Of a DNA stretch of 64,000 nucleotides, positions 8,126 to 17,175 are shown in pieces. Position numbers and translations under genes: made by a program. The notes beneath the pieces were generated by a model, which searched no databases, had not been told where the DNA came from, and saw nothing but the letters and a program-made list of their open reading frames with translations. Source of the stretch: an uncultured bacterium (GTDB taxonomy: Bacteria > Cyanobacteriota > Vampirovibrionia > Gastranaerophilales > Gastranaerophilaceae); the NCBI GenBank assembly GCA_949300485.1, contig CASGEL010000014.1, positions 1-64,000 of the forward strand. Reading direction: 5' to 3'. Numbering within the stretch: position 1 is the first letter of the stretch; every line of letters begins with the position of its first letter.

Positions 8126-8596
8126 ATGGCATTTTCAACAAAAAAGAAAAAAGAACTGTTCACAGAAATAAATATAACACCTTTAACAGATATTTTCCTG
8201 GTACTACTAATCATTATGATGGTTGTTGCTCCATCTTTCCAGTCTATGGATAATGCGGTAGAAGTTCCTGAAGTGAACAACGGTATAAATATTGAAGAAG
8301 CAAAAGTTACTGTTTCAATAACAAAAGACGGAACAATGTATGTTAATGGTGAAAGAATTCAAACGGCTCAATTGACAGACAAACTTCTTGCGGCAAAAAC
8401 GGACTCTGATAAGGCTGAAGTTGTTGTTAAAGCGGATAAAGCTATAAAAAGTGCTACAATAATGAATGTTATGAATGCAGCACAAAATGCAGAATATAAA
8501 AAATTAGTTGTTGCCGGTGAACCGTTAAATAAAAAAGAACAAAGGAAATTGGAACAACAATCTAAAACTGGTGAAATACCAACAGATGGAGAATAA
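8126..8596 (+). CDS. exbD: ExbD/TolR biopolymer transport protein, copy 1
   Basis: A 156-residue protein: short basic cytoplasmic N-terminus, one transmembrane helix with the invariant proton-carrying Asp (D22 in INITPLTDIFLVLLII), then a periplasmic domain from about 45. A charged C-terminal tail (KKEQRKLEQQSK) is not seen in copy 2. It pairs with ExbB in the motor. Spacing to exbB is 17 bases and to copy 2 only 2 bases. The SD is weak, so translation may depend on coupling. Confidence 0.92.
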   Translation: MAFSTKKKKELFTEINITPLTDIFLVLLIIMMVVAPSFQSMDNAVEVPEVNNGINIEEAKVTVSITKDGTMYVNGERIQTAQLTDKLLAAKTDSDKAEVVVKADKAIKSATIMNVMNAAQNAEYKKLVVAGEPLNKKEQRKLEQQSKTGEIPTDGE

Positions 8597-8598
8597 TA

Positions 8599-8979
8599 AT
8601 GAGAGATACTTTTAACGAAATAAATATAACACCTTTAACAGATATATTTTTAGTCTTATTAATCATTATGATGGTAATCGCTCCATTATTAGATCAACAG
8701 GGCATCAGTTTAACTGTTCCGGAAAATGTTGAACAATCACAAGTAAAAAATGATCCTCAGATCCTAACAATTTTTGTTACTCAAAATGATAAATACTTTA
8801 TCCATAATGAAGAAGTATCTCCAGATATGTTAGGTACAGTATTAAGTAAAGAGATTAAGAATTATCCTGACGGCTTACTTATTCAAACAGATGGAGAATC
8901 TACCCATGGTGCAGTTGTAAAACTAATGGATAAAGCAAGATATGCAGGAGTTAAAGCTATTTCCATTGACCAAATTTAG
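8599..8979 (+). CDS. exbD: ExbD/TolR biopolymer transport protein, copy 2
   Basis: A 126-residue paralogue of the preceding gene. The membrane segment FNEINITPLTDIFLVLL is almost identical to copy 1 (Asp at residue 14), while the periplasmic domains have diverged. It starts 2 bases after copy 1 with GGAG in the end of that gene. Two different ExbD subunits next to one ExbB occur in other bacteria and suggest a mixed motor or two output complexes. No Pal, TolB or receptor gene is beside it. Confidence 0.92.
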   Translation: MRDTFNEINITPLTDIFLVLLIIMMVIAPLLDQQGISLTVPENVEQSQVKNDPQILTIFVTQNDKYFIHNEEVSPDMLGTVLSKEIKNYPDGLLIQTDGESTHGAVVKLMDKARYAGVKAISIDQI

Positions 8980-9029
8980 TTTGACTTATCAGTTACTATT
9001 GGCAACATAATACCAAGTCAGACCTAGGA

Positions 9030-10122
9030 CTAAGCATTAAAAGTTTTGAAGGAATTTTCAATATTTTTAGAAATTACTTTTTTAACTGCATCCATCTCTG
9101 TAGATATAGCATTTTCTTCAGTATCAAGTTGTTTTAATTCCAACTCTAAACTTTTATCTTGTTGTTGAATTATTTCTATTTTTGAATTTATATCCTGGAT
9201 TTTTTGATCATATTGATACTGTTCATAATTATACTGATTCATTGCATCATTATATGCATCTTCATCTGTAGATGTATTAGTTACTAAATTATATGTTGTT
9301 GTTACAGGTGGTTTACCTGATTCTTCTGCTATATTCCCGTCTTCATCTAATTTGTTTCCATCTTCATCTGTTTGATATAAGGTTATTGATAAATATCTGC
9401 CTGATGTATCTTGTTCTACTGTTCCAACTGCATTTAATACTTCTTTAGTTTTTGTTGTTGAACCTATTGAATAGCAGTTGATATTTTCTGTGGCTATACC
9501 ATCTTGGGTATATTTATCATCATCTTCAACTTGTCTTGCACTGTAAAAATATGGTACATATGAACCTGTTGAAGAATCTTTTACATAGCGAACATACCAT
9601 TCTCCGCTTTCTGCTACTTTTTCACTTGAATTCAACATTGTTTCATAGTAGCTTTCTTGTTCTAATAAATCTGCTAATTGTGTTTGATCTAATGTTGATA
9701 AATATGAATTTGATTTTATTGCATCATTTTCTTGTAAAGTTTCAAATTCTGTTTCTGACATATTTTTTATTTGTTCTGCTGTATAACCTGCTACAGAACC
9801 GAGTTTTCTTAATTTTGATGATCCTATAGAGTATTCTCCCTGATCGTTTTTAGAGATAATACTTGATGATGCTGATACAATAGAATAATCATCCTGCCAT
9901 TGTTGGATATAATTGATTGCATATTCATTATTGCCTTTTGCAATCATTGTTGTAATTGTATTAGTTAATGCACCGTCATCGAATGTATAAGTTACTTTTG
10001 TATAATCATCTACTGAAGGACAGGGTAGTTCTTTGCTGGTTGATCTGCTGCCCTTCAAACTCTACGTTGTTCTTACGCGCAGTCAAACTCAAAAATCTAG
10101 CTTGTGATGCACTCATGCCCAT
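9030..10122 (-). pseudogene. frame-broken gene for a coiled-coil protein of a lineage family
   Basis: Starting at ATG 10122, the minus strand encodes MGMSASQARFLSLTARK and continues to a TGA at 10008-10006 (38 codons). A second frame, open through 10058, carries the remaining 340 or so residues from PSVDDYTKVTYTF to the stop at 9030. The two parts read as one protein whose frame changes near 10015-10025, most simply by a small deletion. The C-terminal part has a Gln/Glu-rich coiled coil (about the last 60 residues, IEIIQQQDKSLELELKQLD). From memory, proteins opening with this N-terminal motif occur in Gastranaerophilales-type genomes; function unknown. A sequencing error is possible. Confidence 0.7.
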
Positions 10123-10210
10123 TGGCGTCGTCTGTTCCTTTCTTGTCTCGTTTCCTATACTTCTTTATATCGGAATAAAATTTTATAACTTTAATAAATA
10201 ATTGAATATC

Positions 10211-10225
10211 GTTACATTTTGTAAC
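10211..10225. promoter_or_regulatory. perfect palindrome GTTACA-TTT-TGTAAC
   Basis: A 6-3-6 inverted repeat lies between the divergent frame-broken gene and nifU, 87 bp before the nifU ATG. It has no T tract and no coding role, so a dimeric regulator site is the likeliest use; either gene could be the target. Confidence 0.4.
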
Positions 10226-10311
10226 ATCTCAATAATTAAATAATAATTAAGGAAAAAAAATTATATTTATTTTTGAGTTAAAATATTGAATATATAGAAA
10301 GGGAAAATAGT

Positions 10312-11160
10312 ATGTGGGATTATTCAGAGAAGGTTATGGATCACTACAGAAATCCTCGAAATGTCGGATCAATAGATGATGCTGATGCTGTTGGAGTAGC
10401 AGGATCTTTAACCTGCGGAGATCAATTAAAAATATATTTAAAAATAAAAGATAACATAGTAACAGACGCAAAATTTCAAACTTTTGGATGTGGTTCTGCA
10501 GTAGCCAGTTCAAGCATTTTAACCGAAATGATTATAGGAAAAACTGTCGATGAGGTAAGAAAAATTACCAATAAAGACATTGCAGATGAATTAGGCGGAC
10601 TACCTCCTGAAAAAATGCACTGCTCAGTTATGGGATATGAGGCATTAGAAGATGCTCTAAAAAATTACAAAGCCGAAGGTTATGTAGATTTAGACGATTT
10701 ATTAGGAAAAAATCCTCCTGATAAAAAAGAAAAAATCATCTGCACTTGCTTTCAAATAACAGAAAACTTAATTTGGGATGCTATTAAACAAAACGGATTA
10801 AAAACAGTTGAAGAGGTCACAAATTACACAAAAGCAGGTGGTGCCTGCGGAAAATGTAAATCAGTAATCCAAGATATGATAGATACCTATTATAATAAAC
10901 AAAAAGCTGAAACCGAAAAAATGACCCCAACACAATGGATATTAAAGGTTAATAATGTAATAGAAACCCAAATTTCTCCAGAATTACAAAAAGATGGCGG
11001 AGATATTGAACTTGTAGATATAAAAAACAAGAGCATTTACGTAAAATTAAAAGGCAGATGCTCAGGATGTAAAAATTCAACAATGACATTGAAAAATTTT
11101 GCACAACAAATTCTGCAAAATTCACTGGGAACAGACGTAACCCTTATTGAGGTAAAATAA
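10312..11160 (+). CDS. nifU: NifU-type Fe-S cluster scaffold, three-domain form
   Basis: A 282-residue scaffold on which NifS builds Fe-S clusters. Residues 1-125 are the IscU-like domain with ligand cysteines C35, C60 and C104 and D37. Residues 140-190 are a BFD-type [2Fe-2S] domain (C144, C146, C179, C182). Residues 205-282 are the NifU C-terminal domain with C250-x-x-C253. This full-length form is typical of nitrogen fixers and of some epsilonproteobacteria and anaerobes. No nif structural gene is present, so it is probably the housekeeping assembly system here. The start follows AAAGGG at 8 nt; nifS begins 1 base after the stop. Confidence 0.96.
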   Translation: MWDYSEKVMDHYRNPRNVGSIDDADAVGVAGSLTCGDQLKIYLKIKDNIVTDAKFQTFGCGSAVASSSILTEMIIGKTVDEVRKITNKDIADELGGLPPEKMHCSVMGYEALEDALKNYKAEGYVDLDDLLGKNPPDKKEKIICTCFQITENLIWDAIKQNGLKTVEEVTNYTKAGGACGKCKSVIQDMIDTYYNKQKAETEKMTPTQWILKVNNVIETQISPELQKDGGDIELVDIKNKSIYVKLKGRCSGCKNSTMTLKNFAQQILQNSLGTDVTLIEVK

Positions 11161-11161
11161 A

Positions 11162-12361
11162 ATGAATAAACTTGTATATTTAGATAATAATGCAACTACC
11201 AAAGTTGATGAAAGAGTCTTGGAAGAAATGCTTCCGTACTTTAAAGAAGAATATGCAAACCCATCAAGTATGTATGATTTTGCTAAAAAATCTTCAAATG
11301 CAATAAAAGAGGCTCGAGCAAAAGTCAGAGACTTTATTAATGCAAAAGATGAAAAAGAAATTATATTTACATCTTGCGGATCAGAAAGTGCCAATACCGC
11401 AATCCGAGGTGTCCTTAATTATAATAAAAACAAAAAACACATAATCACCACAAAAGTAGAGCATCCTTGCGTGCTAAATCTTTATAAGACATTAGAAAAA
11501 CAAGGATACAGAGTTGATTATATCGGAGTTAACTCAAATGGTGAACTGAACCTTGAGGAATTAGAAAATGCAATGGATGAAGATACCGCATTAGTTTCGA
11601 TTATGTGGGCAAATAATGAAACCGGGGTAATAAACCCGATAAAAAAGATCTCAGAAATTATTAAAAGTAAAAATAAAGATACAAAATTTTTTGTTGATGC
11701 TGTTCAAGCTGCAGGTAAAATTCCTATTGATGTTCAAGAAAACGGTATTGATCTTCTCGGGATTTCAGGGCATAAAATACATGCACCAAAAGGAATTGGG
11801 GCTTTGTATGTAAATTCTAACACAATGATAACACCCTTAATAATCGGTGGTCATCAGGAAAGAGGTAAACGTGCAGGTACCGAAAATACTCCGTATATAG
11901 TTGCCCTTGGTAAAGCAACTGAACTTGCTAAAGACAGTTTGAAATATGAAATAACTGAAGTAAAACGTCTTAGAGACAAATTAGAATCAAACATCATCAA
12001 AAGAATTTATAATGCAAGAATAAATACAGGAGTTGCAAACAGAGTTCCTAATACAACAAATATTGGATTTGAATATATTGAAGGAGAATTGATACTTCTT
12101 CACCTGTCTGATATGGGTATTTGCGCATCATCAGGGTCTGCATGCACCTCCGGTTCTCTAGAACCAAGCCATGTTTTAAGAGCTATGAATGTTCCGTTTA
12201 CAGCAATACATGGCAGTATTCGTTGGAGTTTAAGCAGATTTACTACGGAAGAAGAAATTGACTATGTTATAGAAAAGCTGCCCGGAATAATAGAAAAAGT
12301 AACTTCAATTTCTCCATATCAAAAAGAACTTCAAGCACTTAAAGAGTTAAAGCAGCATTAG
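11162..12361 (+). CDS. nifS: cysteine desulfurase NifS/IscS
   Basis: A 399-residue pyridoxal-phosphate enzyme that removes sulfur from cysteine and passes it to NifU. It shows YLDNNATTKVDERV at the N-terminus, the cofactor lysine in SGHKIHAPKG (K205), the phosphate-binding SCGSES, and the catalytic cysteine in SSGSACTSGS (C328) on a short loop as in NifS/IscS group I enzymes. It is cotranscribed with nifU with one base between the genes and is followed by a strong terminator. No IscR-type regulator gene is nearby. Confidence 0.96.
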   Translation: MNKLVYLDNNATTKVDERVLEEMLPYFKEEYANPSSMYDFAKKSSNAIKEARAKVRDFINAKDEKEIIFTSCGSESANTAIRGVLNYNKNKKHIITTKVEHPCVLNLYKTLEKQGYRVDYIGVNSNGELNLEELENAMDEDTALVSIMWANNETGVINPIKKISEIIKSKNKDTKFFVDAVQAAGKIPIDVQENGIDLLGISGHKIHAPKGIGALYVNSNTMITPLIIGGHQERGKRAGTENTPYIVALGKATELAKDSLKYEITEVKRLRDKLESNIIKRIYNARINTGVANRVPNTTNIGFEYIEGELILLHLSDMGICASSGSACTSGSLEPSHVLRAMNVPFTAIHGSIRWSLSRFTTEEEIDYVIEKLPGIIEKVTSISPYQKELQALKELKQH

Positions 12362-12387
12362 TTTGATTATTAAAATAGTTAACATCT

Positions 12388-12417
12388 AAAGACGGCTGAT
12401 AAAAATCAGCCGTCTTT
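12388..12417 (+). terminator. terminator of nifU-nifS
   Basis: AAAGACGGCTGA pairs perfectly with TCAGCCGTCTTT across a six-base loop, followed by TTAT. It ends the nifUS operon. Confidence 0.95.
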
Positions 12418-12575
12418 TATACACACAATAACTAGATACAATATACTATATTTATAAAAATATACGACTTTTGCGCTAAGAAATTATATTCGTTTTTTGA
12501 CTTTTAAAAACTCCTAATTTGATGAATTGGTTTAGGGTTTGAAAAATTTTATCCTGACTCTAAGGAGTATTAAAT

Positions 12576-13538
12576 ATGAAAAAACTAATTCTCATCTTTA
12601 TTTTATTTCTTAGTTGCCAAAGTTGCTTTGCTGCAAGCAGTTCAACTTTGGATAAGATTGAAAACTCACTTTATGGCTATACATATTCAAATGAAAATGA
12701 ATCAACACGTTTAAATAGAATAGAAAACAGTGTTTATGGCAAAACATCAACAGAACAAAATCAAACACGTATTGCAAAATTAAAAAAAGACCTTTCTGCA
12801 GACCTTATGGGACAAGAAATAGAACCAAAGGAAGATACATTTATGGAAGAAGAAGACTCTTGGGTATTCGCTAAGGAACCGACAGAAAGTTCAAAAATAG
12901 ACTACCCAGTTATAAATGAACTTGAACAACAAGTATTTAATAAAGAATTTAAAGAACAAAATATTAAAACCAGATTATCTAATCTAGAATCAAAAACTTT
13001 TGGAAAAAGTTACGAGTCTGATGATTTGGCTACACGCGTAGACAGACTAAAAGCAGAAATAAAACCTAAAAACTTTATGAATAATCAAATTGCAAAACAG
13101 GAAAATGACTTCTATAACGGAGATATAGGCAAATTAAGTGATAATTACCACCTGGATCAATACGGAACCCCGTTTGACTATGATGCTTACAATAGGCAAC
13201 ATAATTTTAATGACTATTCGGATTTTGATAATATAGAAGAAGGTCCCAGCGTATTTAAACCTGCTAAAAACATGAATATTTCTTCAATCGAAAAAACTTT
13301 ATTTAAAACTAAATACGAAAACGAACCGATGGATAGCAGGTTATCTCGAGTAGAATCCAGCCTGTTTGGTACAGTATTTGCCTCAGATAATGAAAGCGAA
13401 AGATTATCGAGAATCTCAAGTGCTTTAAACGCTCAAAAAACGGCAAGAAAATACGACAGCAACAGATTTGGCCAAAACATGGCAACCGCTTTCCAAATTG
13501 GTACTATTATACTTATGGTACTTGCCTGTATTTTATAA
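12576..13538 (+). CDS. exported protein with ~23-residue LxxIExxLYG repeats
   Basis: A 320-residue protein with a signal peptide (core LILIFILFLS); Cys14 or Cys17 could be lipidated, or cleavage may follow AFAA-type sequence near residue 20. The body holds three pairs of a repeat of the form L-x-x-[IL]-E-x-x-[LVT]-[YF]-G-x-x-[YF]-x7-[TS]-R-[LI]-x-[RN]-[LIV]: DKIENSLYGYTY, NRIENSVYGKT, NELEQQVFNKEF, SNLESKTFGKSY, SSIEKTLFKTKY and SRVESSLFGTVF. An acidic linker lies between pairs. It ends in a hydrophobic helix (IGTIILMVLACIL). SD TAAGGAG is 8 nt upstream. No function is known to me. Confidence 0.82.
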   Translation: MKKLILIFILFLSCQSCFAASSSTLDKIENSLYGYTYSNENESTRLNRIENSVYGKTSTEQNQTRIAKLKKDLSADLMGQEIEPKEDTFMEEEDSWVFAKEPTESSKIDYPVINELEQQVFNKEFKEQNIKTRLSNLESKTFGKSYESDDLATRVDRLKAEIKPKNFMNNQIAKQENDFYNGDIGKLSDNYHLDQYGTPFDYDAYNRQHNFNDYSDFDNIEEGPSVFKPAKNMNISSIEKTLFKTKYENEPMDSRLSRVESSLFGTVFASDNESERLSRISSALNAQKTARKYDSNRFGQNMATAFQIGTIILMVLACIL

Positions 13539-13542
13539 GAAG

Positions 13543-16500
13543 CTACTCTTGAACTGTACTATTTTCCACAGGAGATTCTGAAGAAGGCATTGTTTTCTGA
13601 GAATTCATTATCACATTCTTAAGCATATTTTTTAAATTACCAGAATTTTGCTTTGTATTTTCCTTCGAATTTTGAATATCTGTTTTTGTCTGTTCAATAT
13701 CATTCTTTATTGCTTCCACTCTGTTTTTCTGAGTTTCTATAATATTATTTACATTAGATTTTACAGTTTCCGCATTATTTTTAGCTTGATCTATGCGATT
13801 ATCGATATTTGTTTTAATGGCATCATTAGCATCTTGTAAATCCTGCTTTATATTCATTTCTGTAGTATCACATTGAGATAACCATTTAAAACTTTTAACA
13901 GAGGAAGTACCACTGACAGGACCATTAAATATGACTTTAAAATCTTTATATGAAGTACTGCCTTCTGTTAACTGAGGAATAAGTGAAGTATCTTCATTTG
14001 CAGGATCAGCAGTTAACTGCTTCAATATATTTGAGGTCATAACACCGAATTTAGGAATATATGCCAACAGTTTATCCGCAGATAACTCTCCCAAAGGACC
14101 TAAACATGAAACAACTTTAGCCTCTAATCGTCCAAGAATCACTAAATTGGCTGTATTTGGCAATATGTTATAAACACCTTTGACATAATATGCCATCAAA
14201 GGACCAGCAACTAAAATCTTGGAAATTTTTGCACTACCGTTTGATAATTCCAAATTTCCTTTTATATATTTATATTTATTTGTTTCTTGAATTGTAGATA
14301 ATGTTGATAATGCTGAAATTGCAGATTTTAATACTGAATTAGAAGATACATTCTGAGCTGCAACCAAATTTTCTAATCTACCAATCCCCATGAACCTGCC
14401 TTCTGCAACATTAAAATCCACATCGCCTGATAAGGATTGAATAATTTCTTTATCTGTAACCCCTTTCATTGATAATTTAGCACTAAAGTCAAGCACTCCT
14501 GTCAATGCATTTTTAATTCCTATAGCGCCTGCTATTGCCTCTGTAGAATTAAGTCCTGACCCCTTAAGAAAGACATCAACTTTTGTTTTTGGAATATCAT
14601 AAGATATATCCCCTTTAATATTTCCATCAAAAGCTTTAGCAGTTAAATCTTTCAATTTAAATACAGAATAATTATCTAATGAGAAATCGGAAGATAAATC
14701 ATCTGCTAATATACCGCCCGCTCTGAATTGTCTTGCTGTAGCTGAGCCATTTAAAATAGGACCGGATAGATCCGCAACTAAATCTTTTATTGAAACATCC
14801 ATATCTTTAATAAGCAGATTTATTATATTAACAGTACCTCGAACCTGAGGAGTTAAAATATCACCTAAAATGGACACAGAACCATTTGCCGTAACCTTTG
14901 ATGATGGTAACCCCCAAATTGGAAAACTAATTGTATTTGGTACAGCCAAATTAAGATTTAAATTAGGGGAAGAATATAATTTTGAAATTCCCCCACTAAG
15001 TTTTGCTACAGTAGTTTTTTCATTTGATATTCCGGTATTTGAAAATGTTAAAGAATCGCCAATAAGTTCTATACTTGAATGAACTTTTGTTTTTTGCCCC
15101 TTCAACAAATCTATATCCATAAATGAAACATAATTATCCTTATCCGAGTCTATATTTAATTTTATATTTTGGACTTTAGTATTACCAGTTAGCTTCACTT
15201 GTAACGGCAAGCTACCTTTTGCTGATATCAAAGAACGAAATTCTGCCGGGATAATTGATAATACATCATTACCAACGACTTTCCCAACCGCCGAAATATT
15301 CATATTCATTCTATCTTCAACATAATCAGCAATGGTACCAGTTATATCAATTTTCGAATTATTAAACATTAAATATGTATTTTTAATTTCAATATCTTTT
15401 TCATCAACATATACCGAAGCTTTCGGAACAGATATATATGCCATTGGATGAGCCAAAGCTAAAGCTGCTACATCTATGTCTCCGTCAAAAGCTTTTCCGT
15501 CATACAATAGAGAAATAATAGCATTTCTTAGTGAAATCCTTATATCAGACGGTTTGTTTAAGATATCTATATTAGAAATATCAGCAGACAATTCTGGCTT
15601 TATCTTATCAAGTTTTCCAAGAATAGCAGCATTTAAAGAAATTGATCCATTATTAATTGTATTATCCTTTAATAAGGAAATTTGTCCAAATGCAGCTAAC
15701 AAACCCTTCAAAGATAATTTATTAGCTATAAGCTTCAAATCTAAGGATGCATCATGTCCAACTGTACCTGAGAGTCTTAAAGGATGACCCAACACAGAAA
15801 ATCCTGCTTTTTTAATATTAATATCATTATTTGTTAAATCAATATCCGCAGTAATATCATTAACCGAAACATTATACAGGCCATATGTCAAACTAGAAGG
15901 AAGCACCTTTAAATAGCCGTTAGATGCCACTTTCTTCATATCAGAATTGATATTAAAATCAGCATCAATTCCCCCAGTTGCAGATAATGTATTAAAATCC
16001 TTTATTTCAAAAGAAGAAGCTATACTATCAATCAACCTTATGATATTATTAAACTTTGCATTAGATCGCAAAGTCATATCAACAGATGGTTTCTTTCCGG
16101 TATAAAAATTACCGATAATCTGAGTCAACTCATCTGAATCCTCAGAAGAGAAAAACATAGAATCTATATCTGTTTTAGAACCTTTAAATATTAAATGAGC
16201 ATAACTTTCTGGAAGTTTTTTACCATTTACGGCAACTGATAATGCATCTAAATTAATAAAGCCGTTTAGATGAGGAGCCTTATATGTTCCTGAAATTTTT
16301 GTATCAGCAGAAATATCAAAAGCAAGTTTATTATTATATATTGATTTAAAAATATCAATAATATTGAAGGTAGAAACCTCGGTAACTTCAACTGTTTCTT
16401 CCTCAGCCTGATCTGATTTTGGAAATATCAAATCATTCAGTTGCAGTGCCGGCATGATTTTATTATATATTTTCAAGTTATAGTTAGACATAATCATATC

Positions 16501-17121
16501 ATCTAACACAATTTTTCCTTGAGTAGAAAATTTAAATTTCTTATCAAGAATAAAATCTGATAACTTTAAATTAACACCATCAATATAATAAAATTTTGAA
16601 GTTTCAGCATCTATAAAAGATATTTTATAACTTTTAGCACTAATATTAGGTAAATGATTAGATAATTTAAACCCATAAGGAAGAGCTGTCATTGGTTCTG
16701 TACTTGTCTTCGTTTTCGGTATATAATCCTGAACTAAAAAACTGCCATCTTTCTTCACAGTCAAATCTGCAACTATAGATTTCGCAGAAACAGAATCAAT
16801 CTGAACTTTTCTTAAAAGTAAAGGTAATAAGGCAAGTCTTATAGAAGCACCCTCAGATTTAAAAAATGGAGATTTCTCCGAAGGAATACTTAGAGATATA
16901 TTTTGCACCTTAATTCCAGCCGATAAATTAGGAGCAGTAACAACAGAAATATCATCCAAATCAATATTAAAGCCGGAGGCTTCAGATAAAGAATCTTCAA
17001 TTTTATCGCTGTATGAGTCCACAATAGGTGATATCACAAACGGAAGCAATAAAAAGAGCAAATATAATCCCAATAATATAGATCCAGACCAGATACAAAA
17101 TTTCTTTAATTTATCATTCAT
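13543..17121 (-). CDS. AsmA-family large envelope protein
   Basis: A 1192-residue protein with one N-terminal membrane helix (about 9-33) and a very long beta-rich periplasmic body full of short D/N-x-hydrophobic strands. The C-terminal region (about 900-1060) has the AsmA signature: DFSAKLSMKG, LSGDVDFNVAEGRF and GNLELSNGSAKISKI. AsmA/TamB/YhdP proteins form bridges carrying lipid between inner and outer membrane, so a role in phospholipid transport is inferred. The last 110 residues form a predicted coiled coil (DNRIDQAKNNAETVKSNVNN), unusual for the family. SD GAGG is 7 nt from the start. It follows cca on the same strand after 54 bases. Confidence 0.82.
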   Translation of the reverse strand: MNDKLKKFCIWSGSILLGLYLLFLLLPFVISPIVDSYSDKIEDSLSEASGFNIDLDDISVVTAPNLSAGIKVQNISLSIPSEKSPFFKSEGASIRLALLPLLLRKVQIDSVSAKSIVADLTVKKDGSFLVQDYIPKTKTSTEPMTALPYGFKLSNHLPNISAKSYKISFIDAETSKFYYIDGVNLKLSDFILDKKFKFSTQGKIVLDDMIMSNYNLKIYNKIMPALQLNDLIFPKSDQAEEETVEVTEVSTFNIIDIFKSIYNNKLAFDISADTKISGTYKAPHLNGFINLDALSVAVNGKKLPESYAHLIFKGSKTDIDSMFFSSEDSDELTQIIGNFYTGKKPSVDMTLRSNAKFNNIIRLIDSIASSFEIKDFNTLSATGGIDADFNINSDMKKVASNGYLKVLPSSLTYGLYNVSVNDITADIDLTNNDINIKKAGFSVLGHPLRLSGTVGHDASLDLKLIANKLSLKGLLAAFGQISLLKDNTINNGSISLNAAILGKLDKIKPELSADISNIDILNKPSDIRISLRNAIISLLYDGKAFDGDIDVAALALAHPMAYISVPKASVYVDEKDIEIKNTYLMFNNSKIDITGTIADYVEDRMNMNISAVGKVVGNDVLSIIPAEFRSLISAKGSLPLQVKLTGNTKVQNIKLNIDSDKDNYVSFMDIDLLKGQKTKVHSSIELIGDSLTFSNTGISNEKTTVAKLSGGISKLYSSPNLNLNLAVPNTISFPIWGLPSSKVTANGSVSILGDILTPQVRGTVNIINLLIKDMDVSIKDLVADLSGPILNGSATARQFRAGGILADDLSSDFSLDNYSVFKLKDLTAKAFDGNIKGDISYDIPKTKVDVFLKGSGLNSTEAIAGAIGIKNALTGVLDFSAKLSMKGVTDKEIIQSLSGDVDFNVAEGRFMGIGRLENLVAAQNVSSNSVLKSAISALSTLSTIQETNKYKYIKGNLELSNGSAKISKILVAGPLMAYYVKGVYNILPNTANLVILGRLEAKVVSCLGPLGELSADKLLAYIPKFGVMTSNILKQLTADPANEDTSLIPQLTEGSTSYKDFKVIFNGPVSGTSSVKSFKWLSQCDTTEMNIKQDLQDANDAIKTNIDNRIDQAKNNAETVKSNVNNIIETQKNRVEAIKNDIEQTKTDIQNSKENTKQNSGNLKNMLKNVIMNSQKTMPSSESPVENSTVQE

Positions 17122-17175
17122 AACCCTACCTCAACTTTTATACAAAGTATTTTAACATAAAATTAAAAAGCAAAA

